A DNA stretch of 64,000 bases from JACRCT01 sp049841135 (GCA_049841135.1 JASGHK010000008.1:620001-684000), one strand, 5' to 3'; shown: positions 36,014-47,900, counted from the first letter of the stretch. The notes: generated by a model not told the origin, from the sequence alone. Translations and numbers: made by a program.

Positions 36014-37651
36014 ATGAGGACGGCCCCGCCGCCCCCCGACGAACAGGCCCGCCTGGCCGCGGTGCGCGCCACCGGTCTGCTCGACAGCGCCCCCGAGGAG
36101 GAGTTCGACGAGATCGTGAGGCTGGCGACGCTGGTCTGCCGCGCGCCCTATGGCCACGTCAGCCTGGTCGACGCGGAGCGCGTCTTCTTCAAGGCCCACC
36201 TCAACTTCCCGCTGCGCGAGATGCCGCGGGCGGGCTCGTTCTCCTCCTGGTGCCTGCTCTCCGACTCGGCCCAGGCGGTGCCCGACACCTTCGCCGACGA
36301 GCGGTTCGAGGGCTCGCCCGCGCTCCTGCACGACCCACCGGTCCGCTTCTTCGCGGGGGCGCCGCTGTGCGACGGGCAGGGGCACAGGCTGGGCGCGCTG
36401 TGCGTGCTCGACATCGCGCCGCGCCAGGCCGGAGAGGTGCCGCTGGAGGCGCTCTCCATCCTCGCGCGGCAGGCCTCGGCCCGCATCGCGCTGCGCGCCG
36501 CGCAGGCCCAGCAGGAGCGCGCCCACGCCGAGCTCTCGCACACGCTGCTGGAGCTGGCCGACCGCGAGGCCAGGCTGGAGGCGGTGCTGGCCACGGCCGC
36601 CGAGGGCATCGTCACCATCGACGGCGCCGGGCGCATCCAGACCTTCAACCGCGCCGCCGAGCGCATCTTCGGCTGGAGCGCCCAAGAGGTGCTGGGCCGC
36701 AACGTCTCGGTGCTGATGCCCGAGCCCGACCACAGCCGGCACGACGCCTACCTGCGCCGCTACTACGAGTCCGGCGAGGGGCGCATCATCAACCGCGGCC
36801 GCGAGGTGACCGGGCGACGCAAGGACGGGAGCGTCTTCCCGCTCTACCTGGCGGTCAGCGAGGTGGGCTCCGGCGAAAGCGACCGGCTGTTCACCGGCAT
36901 CCTGCGCGACCTGACCGAGCTGAAGGAGGCGGAGCGGCTCAAGAGCGAGTTCGTCTCGGTGGCCTCGCACGAGCTGCGCACCCCGCTGGCCTCGCTGCGC
37001 GGCTCGTTGGGCCTGCTCGAGGGCGGCGTGGCGGGCCCCTTGTCCAAGGAGGCCAAGGAGCTGGTCCGCATCGCGCGCACCAACGTCGACCGCCTCGTCC
37101 GCCTCTCGGCCGACATCCTCGACCTGGGGCGCATCCAGGCCGGCCGCTACGCACTGGTGCTCTCGCCGGTCGAGGCACGGGAGCTGGCCGAGGTGGCGGT
37201 GGCGAGCCTGAAGCCCCTCTCGGACGAGGCGGGGGTGCGCCTGTGCCTGCAGGCGGCGGAGGCGCGCCTGGTGGCCGACCGCGACCGGCTCACGCAGGTG
37301 CTGGTGAACCTGTTGGGCAATGCCGTGAAGTTCTCGCCCCGCGGCAGCACGGTGCAGGCGCGCGTGCTCGAGTCCGGCGAGCGGGTGCGCTTCGAGGTCT
37401 GCGACCAGGGCCCGGGCATCGCCGAGCGCGACGTGGCCCGCCTGTTCCACCGCTTCGTCCAGCTCGACGGCTCCGATCGCCGCGCGGTCGGAGGCACCGG
37501 GCTGGGCCTGGCCATCGCCAAGGCGCTGGTGGAGCAGCATGGCGGGCAGATAGGCGTGCAGACCGCCTTGGGAGCCGGCAGCACCTTCTGGTTCGAGGTC
37601 CCCTGCGGCGGCCCCGGCTCCCCGGCGGCGGGGGAAGGGGTCGTTGCGTGA
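36014..37651 (+). CDS. GAF-PAS sensor histidine kinase
   Basis: 545 residues, no membrane segment, so a cytosolic sensor. GAF domain (about 18-165; CRAPYGHVSLVD, FFAGAPLCDGQGHRLGALCV), PAS (about 190-300; EGIVTIDGAGRIQTFNRAAE, FixL-like), HisKA with SHELRTPL, and HATPase_c with NLLGNAVKFS, DQGPGIAE and GGTGLGLAIA. All catalytic motifs are intact. The stop overlaps the GTG of the next gene (37648-37651), placing regulator, kinase and diguanylate cyclase in one operon. Confidence 0.95.
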   Translation: MRTAPPPPDEQARLAAVRATGLLDSAPEEEFDEIVRLATLVCRAPYGHVSLVDAERVFFKAHLNFPLREMPRAGSFSSWCLLSDSAQAVPDTFADERFEGSPALLHDPPVRFFAGAPLCDGQGHRLGALCVLDIAPRQAGEVPLEALSILARQASARIALRAAQAQQERAHAELSHTLLELADREARLEAVLATAAEGIVTIDGAGRIQTFNRAAERIFGWSAQEVLGRNVSVLMPEPDHSRHDAYLRRYYESGEGRIINRGREVTGRRKDGSVFPLYLAVSEVGSGESDRLFTGILRDLTELKEAERLKSEFVSVASHELRTPLASLRGSLGLLEGGVAGPLSKEAKELVRIARTNVDRLVRLSADILDLGRIQAGRYALVLSPVEARELAEVAVASLKPLSDEAGVRLCLQAAEARLVADRDRLTQVLVNLLGNAVKFSPRGSTVQARVLESGERVRFEVCDQGPGIAERDVARLFHRFVQLDGSDRRAVGGTGLGLAIAKALVEQHGGQIGVQTALGAGSTFWFEVPCGGPGSPAAGEGVVA

Positions 37652-39661
37652 AGACCGTCCTCGTCCTCGACGACGACCGCGAGTTCCGCGATTCTGATCG
37701 TCCCCGCCCTCTCGGCGCGCGGCCACAACGTGCTGCAGGCGCGGACCGGCGCGGAGGCGCTCGCCGAGGTCGAGGCCCGCAAGGTCGACCTGGCCGTCGT
37801 CGACGGGCTCCTGCCGGACACCGACGGCATCAGCTGGATCGCCCGGCTGCGCTCGGCGCGGCCCGACCTGCCGGTGGTCTTCGTCTCCGCGTTCTGGCGC
37901 GACCTCGCCTCCTTCAACCGGCTGACCAAGGACCTGCGGGTCTCGCTCGTGCTGCACAAGCCCGTGGCCCCCACGCTCTTCGCCGAGGAGGTCGAGAACC
38001 TCCTCGCCGGGCGCCCCTCGCCGCCCCCTGCCCCGAGGCCCGACCTGGCGCAGGCGGAGGCCGCCCTGCGCGCGCTCTCCGCCGACTATGCCCGCGGCCT
38101 CCCCGCGAAGGGCCGCGAGCTCTCCGAGTCCGTGCGCAGCCTCCGGCTCGACGCTTCCGACCCCACCTCCCGCTCCAAGGCGCAGACCCTGGCGCACCGG
38201 CTGCGCGGCACCGCCGGCTCGTACGGCTTCCACGCCATCGGCGAGGCCGCGGGCGCCATCGAGGACGCGCTGCCCGAGGCCCTGGCCCCGGCCGCCCCGA
38301 GCGAGGCCTGGTCGGCGCTGGGCGCGGCGCTCGAGGCCTTCGAGGCGACGATCGCCGCGCTGCAGCAGCCGGCCGACCCCGAGCCCCAGGCCGGCGGCTC
38401 GCTGACCAGCGGCCGGCTCCTCGCGGTCAGCGCGCGTCCCGAGTTCCTGGATCAGGTGCGCGCGCTCGGCCGCCAACAGCTCTACCAGGTGCAGGCCGCC
38501 TCGACCGCGGAGGAGGCCCGGGCCTGCGCGGTGCGCGCCGGCCCGGACGCGGCCTTCCTCGACCTCCCCTTGCCCGAGTCGACACGGCTCGCCCGCGAGC
38601 TGCGCTCGCTGCCGGGCTGCGAAGGCGTGGCGCTGGCCTTCCTGGGCGAGGCGGCCTCCGGCACTCCGGCCCGCATCGCGGCCGCGCACGCCGGCGCCTC
38701 GCTCTTCCTGTCCCGCCCCGTGGACGCCGAGAGCCTGTCGGCGGCCGCCCGGCAGCTGGTCGCCGCCGCCCAGAGTCGCAGGCCCCGCGTGCTGCTGGTC
38801 GACGACGACGAGGAGTTCGCGCGCCGGACCTGCCTGCTCCTGGAGAAGCGCGGCTTCGCCGTCCGACACCTCGCCGAGCCCGGCCGCCTGCTCGAGTCGC
38901 TGGAGGAGGCCCCACCCGACCTGGTGCTGCTCGACGTGGTGATGCCGGGGGTCTCCGGCTTCGACCTGTGCCGCGTGCTGCGGGGGACTCCCCGCTGGCA
39001 GGACCTGCCGGTGGTGATGGTCACGGCCCAGCCGGGGGTCCAGGCGCGGATCGGCGCCTTCCAGTCCGGGGCCGACGACTACCTGGCCAAGCCGGTGATC
39101 GAGGAGGAGCTGCTCGCCCGGGTCCAGGTCCGGGTGGAGCGTTCCCGCCTGCTGCGCGAGCGCTACGACAAGGACGCGCTGACCGGCCTGCTGCTGCGCC
39201 GTCCGCTCGTCGAGACGCTGCGCGCGCGCCTGCTCGAGGCATCCCGCCACGACCGCCCGCTCGCGCTGGCGATCATCGACTTCGACCGCTTCAAGACCGT
39301 CAACGACACCCACGGGCACCTGGCGGGCGACGCGGTGCTGGCCGCGTTCGGCAAGCTCGTCGGCCGCCGCTTCCGGGCCGAGGACCTGCGCGGGCGGTGG
39401 GGCGGAGAGGAGTTCCTGCTTGCGTTCCCGGGCGAGAGCCGATCGACCATCCAAGGCGCCCTCGAGCGCTTGCAGTCGGAGTTCGCCCAGCTGGACTTCA
39501 AGGGCGACGGCGGCGAGGCCTTCCGCGTCGGCTTCTGCGTCGGCATCGCCGGCTTCCCCGAGGACGGGCAGAGCCTGGAAGAGCTCATCCGCTGTGCGGA
39601 CCGCCGGCTCTACGCCGGCAAGCGGCTGGGCACGGGCCGGGTCATCGCCAACGACCCATAG
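37648..39661 (+). CDS. REC-HPt-REC-REC-GGDEF phosphorelay diguanylate cyclase (one frameshift)
   Basis: Starts at a GTG overlapping the kinase stop. Domains: receiver 1 (VLVLDDDREF, VVDGLLPDTDG), an HPt-like bundle (about 130-245; LAHRLRGTAGSYGF), a degenerate receiver without the acidic pair (about 258-370), receiver 3 (VLLVDDDEEFA, LLDVVMPGVSG, YLAKPV) and GGDEF. The GGDEF has the active GGEEF and an inhibitory RxxD (RAED) five residues before it. It should turn kinase input into c-di-GMP. GATTC at 37690-37694 breaks the frame; as GATC it reads REFRDLIVPAL, giving 670 residues. Confidence 0.9.
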
Positions 39662-40016
39662 GTGCGGCGAGACCCAAATGAAAGAGGCGGAAGGCCGCGA
39701 GCCTGTCCGCCTCTGTCATTGCCTGCTGTCTTTTGCTCGGAGCGCCGGGCGCCGCTGGATGCGAAGTCGAGGATGTGGGCGCCCGGGCTCAGGGCAAAAA
39801 GGAAGCGCAACGACCAACGAAGCGGCGGGGGGGGGGACCAGCTTCTCAGTTCGTTGCGCTTCGCTGGCTTCTATGAGCATTGGCCATGCCAGCGAGGAGC
39901 GAGCGCTAAGTTGCCGATTTCACTGGACGCGACAACTCGTCACGAATTCGCATCTTTTCACGCGTGAAATTCGTTCCTGGTAACGACCTTGCAATGGTGG
40001 ACGCTCCGCACCTCGA
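39662..40016. terminator. Structured gap between convergent genes
   Basis: No gene is evident. An 8-bp stem at 39683-39690/39707-39714 (AGAGGCGG) followed by a T-richer stretch is a likely terminator for the signalling operon. A second 12-bp inverted repeat, GAAGCGCAACGA (39802-39813) with TCGTTGCGCTTC (39851-39862), encloses a run of ten G (39827-39836). A 14-bp palindrome centred on ACGCGT lies at 39956-39969. The region is clearly AT-richer than its surroundings. Confidence 0.55.
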
Positions 40017-40665
40017 TCACCAGGCCGATTGGGAGGTGAGCGGCAGGTCCAAGGTCTTGTACTGGAGCGGGTCTGCGGCATCGAAGTGCCACCACTCCAT
40101 GTACATCGGCTTGAAGCCGGACCTCATCATCGCGTCCTGGAGGATCGTCCGGTGCCTCTGCGCGGCCTTGGACGGCAGCGTGGAGTTGATCCGCGCCGCC
40201 TTGCCGAAGTCGTCGTACTCGGTCGGCATCTCCACCGCCGAGCCGTCCAGTCGGATCAAGGTGATGTCCACCGCCGCGCCGCGGTTGTGGTTCGAGCCGC
40301 CCTTGGACGGCGGCGCCACCAGCCCGCGCACCGGCATCGCCTCCCACATCTTCTTCTGGACCGAGAAGGGCCGGTAGCAGTCGAAGACCTTCAGGCCGTA
40401 GCCCTTGGGCTTGAGCAGCTCCTGGGCCTTGGCCAGGTTCGCCGCCACCTGCGGGCGCAGCAGGCACCGGGCCGCGTCATAGAGCTTCTTGCCGGTGAAG
40501 TTGTTCTCGGTCGCGTAGCGGATGTCGAGCACCAGGCCGGGGACGACCGAGGTGGCGTCCACCAAGCTCCGGCGGAGGCGGTTGAGGCGGCGGCGAGGCG
40601 GCGCCGGCCGGCCCTGCCCCGAAGAGCACGAGGGCCAGCGCGAGCGCGGCGGCGGACGACGTCAC
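40017..40665 (-). CDS. Exported D-Ala-D-Ala dipeptidase, VanX/DdpX family (one frameshift)
   Basis: GTG 40665 overlaps the queC stop and opens a signal peptide (AALALALVLFGAGPAGAA). The M15D fold shows SNHNRGAAVDI (SxHxxGxAxD zinc motif) and EWWHFD (ExxH). It would cleave D-Ala-D-Ala released from peptidoglycan precursors; the signal peptide argues for a recycling or scavenging role rather than glycopeptide resistance. The break at CAAGCTC (40563-40569), repaired by dropping one A, links the signal peptide to the enzyme as PPPELVDATSVVPGL, 215 residues in total. Confidence 0.85.
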
Positions 40666-41360
40666 CTCGACGCCCCCTGGGCCCCGGCGTACCGGGTCGG
40701 GTCCGGAACGCCCGCCTCCTCGAAGCCCCTCCGGCGCAGGCGGCAGGCGTCGCAGTGGCCGCAGGCGCCGCCGTCCTCGGCCGGGTCGTAGCAGGAGTGC
40801 GTCATGCCGTAGTCGACGCCCAGCGCCACGCCGCGCTTGATGATCTGCGCCTTGCTCAGCTCCATCAGCGGCGCGTGGACCGTGAACTTCGTCCCCTCGA
40901 CCCCGGCGCGGGTGGCGACGTTGGCCAGCGCCTGGAAGGCCTGGACGAAGGCCGGCCGGCAATCGGGGTAGCCGGAGTAGTCGACCGCGTTGACGCCGAC
41001 GTACAGGTCCGCCGCGCCCACGACCTCCGCCAGCCCGAGGGCGATGCCCAGGAAGACGGTGTTCCTCGCCGGCACGTAGGTCTCGGGGATGCTCCCGTCC
41101 TCGACCCGGTCCTTGGCGACCGGCGCCGCCGAGGTGAGCGACGAGCCGCCGACCGGGCGCAGGTCGAGCTGGATGACGCGGTGGCTGGCGGCGCCGAGCG
41201 CCTTGGCCAGCGCGCGCGCCTGGTCGACCTCGCGCGTATGCCGCTGGCCGTAGGCCACGGAAAGCGCGTGCACGTCGAAGCCCTCGCTCTTGGCGATGGC
41301 GAGGCAGGTGGCGGAGTCGAGGCCGCCGGACAGGAGCAGGACCGCAGGCTTGTTGGCCAT
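40662..41360 (-). CDS. queC: 7-cyano-7-deazaguanine synthase
   Basis: 232 residues. SGGLDSATC is the PP-loop; CYDPAEDGGACGHCDACRLR (taken as two halves) provides the zinc Cys set of QueC. It converts carboxy-deazaguanine to preQ0 for queuosine or DNA deazaguanine modification. AGGGAAGAG precedes ATG 41360. It is sandwiched between a lipoprotein and a dipeptidase gene with which it is translationally coupled, an unusual setting; queD, queE and queF are not in the window. Confidence 0.95.
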   Translation of the reverse strand: MANKPAVLLLSGGLDSATCLAIAKSEGFDVHALSVAYGQRHTREVDQARALAKALGAASHRVIQLDLRPVGGSSLTSAAPVAKDRVEDGSIPETYVPARNTVFLGIALGLAEVVGAADLYVGVNAVDYSGYPDCRPAFVQAFQALANVATRAGVEGTKFTVHAPLMELSKAQIIKRGVALGVDYGMTHSCYDPAEDGGACGHCDACRLRRRGFEEAGVPDPTRYAGAQGASR

Positions 41361-41391
41361 CTCTTCCCTCACAACCCCCAGACAGCGGCCT

Positions 41392-41990
41392 TCATTGCCG
41401 CGTGCCGGCTATCTCATACACCACCAGGCACGGGGCGCAGGCGCAGCCGGCGTCCGGGTCGCTGGCCGACATCTCGTCGATGATGTAGCCGCACACCAGC
41501 TGGGCCTCCAGGCCTCCGTCGCGTGGGAAGGGACCTTCGTTGTCGACCACCGGGCCCTTGCAGCCGCCCGCCGTGACCTGCGCCTTCCCGAACATCGAGC
41601 CCTCGACCCGCTCGGCGATGGTCCCGTTGCAGCTGCAGGGAGCGGGGAGCTTCCGCTTGGCGTCGTGGCGGACGACGAAGGCCTGACCGCCGTCGAGCAG
41701 GCTCCCCTTCAGCTGGGTCGCTCCGGCCGTCAGGTACAAGGAGCTCGTGCGGGAGTCCTGGAGAGCGTGGCGCTGAACGGTGGTGGATTGCCCACCCGCG
41801 CGCTGAGCGAGTAGGGATTGCCCGTCTCGGGCTGGTCGAAGTTGCAGCCGTCCTGCTTGAGGGCGACCTCGAACTGGAAGCTGCCCAGGCTCTCGCCCGG
41901 GACCGGCTCCTCGCCCGGGCAGGCCGAGAGGCCCGCAATCCCCACTCCGACGCCCGAGAGCACCGCCGCCAGCCACCCCCGCCTGCTCAC
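41392..41990 (-). CDS. Cys-rich lipoprotein (one frameshift)
   Basis: GTG 41990 overlaps the stop of the giant TPR gene by GTGA. Signal peptide with lipobox LSAC (VGIAGLSAC). Ten or so Cys, including CSCNG and CACAPC, suggest disulfides or metal binding. The frame must shift between about 41740 and 41770, the overlap in which both frames are open; an intact GAGCTC lies there (41741-41746). Adding one base gives an exact 199-residue protein. Function unknown; a partner of the TPR giant is plausible from the coupling. Confidence 0.65.
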
Positions 41991-44900
41991 GACTCGTCTC
42001 CGGCGAGGCACGCAGCGCGCAGCACGCCGTAGTCCTCGCGCAGGCTCGTGCGGACCAGGTCCTCGACGAGCGGTGCGCGCAACCCCGCCGCGGCCAGGCC
42101 CTCGCTGGCGACCAGCGTCCCGCCGACCAGCGCGCGCAGCGCCGCGCCCGGCTCGCCGCAGACGAGCAGGGCCACCCGGGCCGCCGAGCGCTCCAGGGCC
42201 TCGAGCAACGCCGCAGGATCCAGGTTCGGCAGCGCGACCATCGCCTCCAAGACCAGCGCGTCCAGGCCCGCCGGAGCGAGCGACCGCACCGCCTCGGCCG
42301 TCACCTCGACCATGCCGTCGAAGGGCTCGGGGACCATCAGGCTGGCCCCCGAGGCGGCCAGGGCGCAGCGCACCAGGCCCTCGAGGCCGTCGGGCCCGGC
42401 CTGCGCGGCGAGGGCATGGCCCGAGAGGGAGAAGCTCGCAGGCCCGGGTCAGGAGGAACGACAGCGCGCCCGGGTCGAGCTCGGTCAGACACGGCAGCCC
42501 CACGACGATCCGGTCTGGCGCGCCCGGCTCGAGCGCCACCTCGTTGCCCAGCGACGGAGCCAGGAACACGTCCACCGAGGGCAGCCCCACCGACTCGCGG
42601 GCCTCGCGCACGCGGGCCGCCAGCGCCGGAGCGTGCATCGGGCCGACTTGGTCCGCCTCGCCCACGCCGTAGCGGCCGAGGTCGCTCGGGAAGGCCGCTC
42701 CGAGCGCCGGGGCGAGCACGCGCAGCAGTCGAGACACCGGGCCCAGGGCCTCGGGGACGTAGAGGCGAGCCCGCAGCGTGTCGTGCACCCGAGCGCCCGT
42801 GTGCGCCGCCGGGAACCGCTTCGACGGATCGGCGAAGCTTCGGATGGAGTCCAAGGCGCTCGCGCGCGCGAGGTCGCCCGAGGCGCGCAGCGCGGCAGCG
42901 AACCGTCCGAGCACCGCCTCGTCGAGGGGCCGCGCCGCCGCCACCAGGGCCAGCGGTCGCGCGGCGCCGGCCAGATCGCCCGCGCGCTCGCGCAGGGAGG
43001 CTTCGCGCTCGGAGTCGGCGGGGACGAAGGCGAGCGCGGCCGCCCGACCGATGAGGTCGGCGGCGCGAGCCGGGTTCTGCTCCTCGACGCGGCCCGCCGC
43101 CTGGCGCAGGCGCGCTGCGGCTTCGTCCTTGCCGTCCGCTCCCAGGCGGTCGACCAGCTGGAGCTCCAGCGCCAGCCAGGCCTCGAGGTTTCCTGCGCCC
43201 TGCGCCAGGTCCCGGGCCCTCAGGGCGAGCGCCTCGTCGAACCTCTCCGCCAGCTCCTGCTGCAGGAGGGCCAGCGCCTCCGCCGCCCTGCCGACCTCCC
43301 CCAGAGCCGTCCCGTAGGCCTTGCGCAGCCCCGCGAGCGAGCCAGGTCCCGCCGCTCGCTGCAGCTCCTCGCAGGCGGCCACGATTCCCGCCGGCTGGCC
43401 GCGGCGGACCTCGAGCTCGCACAGCCACTCGAGCAGGTCGACGGCGCCGGGCTCGATGGCCAGGGCTCGACGGGCCACGCTAGCGGCCTGCGCGGGGTCC
43501 CCCACCTCGTCCGCGTAGATGTGGGAGGCCCGCCGCCAGGCCTCGGCTCGCGCCCCCTCGTCCCCGGCGACCTCGGCGAACCAGGTGAGCGTGGCCGCCG
43601 CTTCGGGCCAGGTCTTGGTCTCGTCGTAGTGGCGGGCGAGCTTGTGCAGCGCCGTCGCTCCGCCCGCCCCCTGCAACACCGCGACCTCGAGGTGCCTCGC
43701 GGCCTGCGACGCCTGGCCGAGCGCTTCGCACCAGTCACTGGCCTGCAGGTGCACTTGGGGGGCGTCCGCGCCGCGCGGCTCGAGCGAGAGCAGGCGCTCG
43801 CACGCCGCCAGCCCCTGCTCCACTGCCCCGGAGCCGCCGGCGGCCCGGATGATCTCGCGCAGCGCCACCTGCGGCGTCGGCGACAGGCGCGCCGCGAGGT
43901 CGAAGTGCGCGAGCGCCTGCACGGTTCGCCCCTGCGCCGCGCACGCGCTCCCCAGCAGCATGGCCGCCCTGCAGACCTGCGGCACTGTGAGCGTCCCGGT
44001 CCGAGCCTCGAGCTCCGCGGCCTCGAGCATCCCTGCCGCCAGCCGGGCCTGGACCAGGAGGCGGATCGCGTCGTCCGAGTCCTGCCGGGACAGCGAGTCC
44101 TCGAGCGCACGCACGGCGCCGGCCGCATCTCCCGACTCCAGCCGCAGCGCACCGACCCGCTCCAGGAGCTTCGCGGCCTCGGCGGGTTTCGCCTCGGCAC
44201 GGCGCTCGAGCAGGACGCAGCGCTCTTCGGGCGAGGGCTCGAGCAGCGCGTCGAGCCGCTCGAAGGCCGCCTCGCTCGTCGGGTCGGACGCCATCACCCT
44301 CTGCAGCGTCGCCCGCTCCTCGTCCACCCTGCCCGCTTCGCGCCAGCTGCTGGCCGCCGCCAGCCAGAGCGCCACCTGCGGCGCCCCCGGCGCAGCCCTC
44401 GCCGCCCGCTGGTCGTAGGCCCAGGCCTTGTCCGCCGGAGCGTCGGCGCTGAGCGCCTCGAAGCGCGCGAGCAGCCCTTCCTCGGCTCCCGGCTCCTCGA
44501 TGGCGCGCCGCAGCTCGCGGCGGGCAGCCTCGACGTCGCCCAGCGCGACCCGCGCCTCCGAGAGCAGCACGCGCAGCTTCGCGTCGCCCGCCCCCGCACC
44601 GAGCAGCGCCTCGGCGAGCGCCGCGGCGCGGTCCGGACGGGTCGGGAGCAGCAGCTCGGCGAGGCTGCGCTGCAGGCCCGACGCCGGCAGGCCCAGCGCC
44701 GCCGCCACGGCGATGGCCTGGTCCAGCGCCGCCGCCGCGCGGTCGGGCTGCGATCCGCGCGAGGCGGCCGCCACCTGCTCGAAGAGCGAGATTCTGATCG
44801 GGGCCCGCCTCGCACGCTGCGGCCTCGGCCTCCAGGAGCTCGAGGTAGCGCTCCGTGTCCTTCCGGGCGCGGGCGAGCTCGCGCAGCCCGGACAGCGCGG

Positions 44901-47900
44901 CGCGGCAGCGCCCGTCGAGCTCGAGCGCCTTGCGCCAGGCGCGCTCGGCGTCGATGAGCGTCCCCAAGGGGCCGGCGAGCAGCGCTCCCCGCTCGCACAG
45001 CAGCGCCACGCGCTCGGCCCGGACCGGCTCGCCGCGCTCGGCGGGAAGGCCCTCGAGCGCGTGCTCGCGCAGGTCGAGCAACTCGGCGCGGGTCTTCGGC
45101 TCGCCGAAGCCGGCAGCCGCGCGCAGGGCCTGGAACGAAGCCTCGTCGGTCGGGTCGAGCTCGAACACCTGCCGCTGGACCCGGAACGCCTCGCTCACGC
45201 GGCCGGTGGCCTGGGCGAGCGCGACGGCGCGGCCGAGCAGCGAGCGCTGCGCCTCGCCCTGCTCCAGCCCGGCGGCGAGCAGGAGGTGCTCGAGCGCGCG
45301 GTCGGGCAGGGACTGGGCCTCGGCGACCTCCGCGTCGGCCAGGTGCGCGCGGACCGAGCCAGGCGCCGCGGCGATCGCCTGGTCGAACGTGGCGAAGGCC
45401 TTCTCGAACTGGCCCGCGGCCGCCCAGGCCCGCCCGGCCTGCGTCAGCCGGTCGCCGCGCTCGGCGGCGTCCTTGGTCCGGCTCGCCTCCTCCTCCAGCC
45501 CCTTGGCCTGGCCGGCCCAGTCCGAGCGCCGCCGGAAGACCGAGGCGAGCGCGGCCCAGGGCTCGGGCAGCTCAGGCGCCGCGGCGGCGGCCTCGGCGAG
45601 CAGGCCCTCGGCCTGCCGGGGCTCGTCGGCCAGCTCGTCCAGGATCCGCGCCGCCTCCACCAACTGCAGCGCGCGCAGCCGGGCGTCCGGCTCCTGGCGA
45701 GCGCCGGCCGCGTGGGCCTCGGCGGCCTGGCCGTATCGGCCCAGCTTGAGCAACAGCTCGTGGCCGCGCTCCGTCGCGTCGACGAAGCCCGGCCGGCCGG
45801 CGTCCTTGCGCGCGACCTCCAGGAAGGCGTCGGCCGCGGCCGCATCCTGGCCGGTGCGCTCCAGCAGCCGGGCACGTTCCAGGCGGGCCCCCGCGGCCTC
45901 CTCGGCGTCCGGCGAGCCCTGGGCGACGACCGAGAGCGCCCGGTCGAGCTCGGCGGCCTCCTCGCGGACCCGGAGCTGCGAGAGCACCGACCGCGCCGTA
46001 GAGACCGAGGGCTGCGAGCGCCAGGCCTCCAGGCGCAGCGCCGCGGCGCGGTCAGGCTCGCTCGCGCCCTCGAACAGCTCGGCGGCTCGGACCAGCAGGC
46101 GTGCCCGCTCGGCGCCGTCCTCCGCCTCGCCGGCGGCATGGCGGAACGCCTCGGCGGCCGGCAGCACCCGCCCGGCCTTGAGCAGGCTCTCGGCCAGCCG
46201 CTCGGCCAGGGCGACGTCGCCGGCGCGCAGCTCGACGAGCGCCGAGAGCGCGGCGACTTCGCTCGCGGCTTCGGGCGCCGCGTCGGCGGCCGCCGCGAGC
46301 GCCTCGGCGCGCGCGCTCGCTCCGTCCGCGCGCGAGGCCTGGGCCATGCGCACCCGGAACAGCATCGCCCGGTCGCCGGAGCGGCCGTACTCGTCGGCCA
46401 GGACCTCCAGCGCGCGCCCCGAGCGCGGGTGCACCGCGTCCAGCGCGTAGCCGGCCTCGAGGTGCTCCTTGGCCTTGGCGTCCCCGCGTCCGAGCGAGAC
46501 GAAGCCCAGCCGGTAATGGGCTCGCGCCAGCGCCGCCTTGGCGGCGCGACCGCCGGCCGCGGCAACCTCCACCAACCGCGCATCGAACGGCTCGGCGGCC
46601 TCGTCGCCGCCCATGGCCTCGGCCACCGAGGCGCGCAGCTCCAGCGCCACCGCGTCCAGGGCGTTGGCGGCGAGCGCGTCGTCGAGGGCGCCAACGGCCT
46701 CCTCGTTGCGGCCGGCATCGAAGAGCAGCTCGCCGCGCTGGCGGTGCAGCGCGGCGGCCTGTACCGGCACGGCGCGGGCGCGGCGCAGCAGGAGAATCGC
46801 AGACGGCGTCCACGCGGGTGCCCGCGCGGGCCAGGGCGGCGGAGAAGGGCCGGTCGGCGACCGGGTCCAGCTCGAAGGCGCGGCGCTCGGCCTGCTCGGC
46901 GCCCGCCCGGTCGCCCAGCCGGTCGCGCAGCACGGCGGCGTCCACGAGCAGCCCCGCGGCGACGGCCGGGGCCTCCCGCGCCGCGCGGGCCTCGAGCAAC
47001 AGCGCCAGCGCGCCCGCGTCGCCCGACTCCTTGAGCCAGGCCGCCTGCCGCTCGAACGAGCCCTTGCGGGTCGGGTCGGCCGAGAGGACCTTGGCGTCGT
47101 ACGGGCGGGCCTCGTCGAAGCGGCCCAGCGCCACCAGCGCCTCGGCGCAGGCCTCGGCGAGCCCCAGGTCGGCCGGGGACGCCTCGCAGGCCGCCCGCCA
47201 CGCCTTGGCGCACGCGTCGAGCTCGCCGACGTCGCCGAAGAGCTGGGCGGCCTTGCGGAAGTGCGCGGCGCGCTGCGCCGGGTCGACCTCGACGGCCGCC
47301 CGGGCCTGCACGCTGCGCGCGAGCTCCGCCAGCCGTCCTTCGAGCCCCAGGATCTGCTCGTAGATCTCGCGGGCGGTGTCGAGCTGCGGGTCGATGCGCA
47401 GCGCCTCTTCCAGGTAGGTGGAGGCGAGCGAGGAGGCGCCCTGCTCCTGGCGGATCTGCGCCAGGCGCACCAGCGCGTCGCACCGCTCCGGGCCCTCGAG
47501 CCGCGGCACCATCGCCTCGAGCAGCTCGGCCTCGCCCGACGCGTCTCCGCGCTGCCGGCACAGCGACGCCGCGGCGCGGCCCCACCCCAGCGAGGACGGG
47601 TCGAGCTGGAAGGCGCGGCGGAACGCGCTCTCCGCGCCCAGCGGGTCGCTCAGGGTCTGCTGCAGCAGCCCGCCGCGGGCGGCCAGGCGGCGCGCCGCGT
47701 CCTGAGGCCGGCCGGCCGACTCGCACAGCCGCGAAGCGCGGGAGAGCGTCTCGACGGCCGCGCGCGCGTCGTCGTCCGCCTCCAGCATCGCCAGCTCGTC
47801 CAGGGCCACCAGGGCCCGGTCGAGCTCGCCCTGCTTGACGGCGCGATCGGCCATGTCGCCCAGCGCCCGGCCGAGCGCGGGGCGATCGCCGGCCTCGCGC

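Noticed and set aside
39662..39967. A 101-residue frame after the GGDEF gene
   Set aside because: It runs through a terminator hairpin and the G10 run and has no coding character.
40017..40665. Vancomycin-resistance dipeptidase (VanX)
   Set aside because: The same fold, but with a signal peptide and no vanH/vanA or VanRS neighbours; peptidoglycan recycling is more likely.
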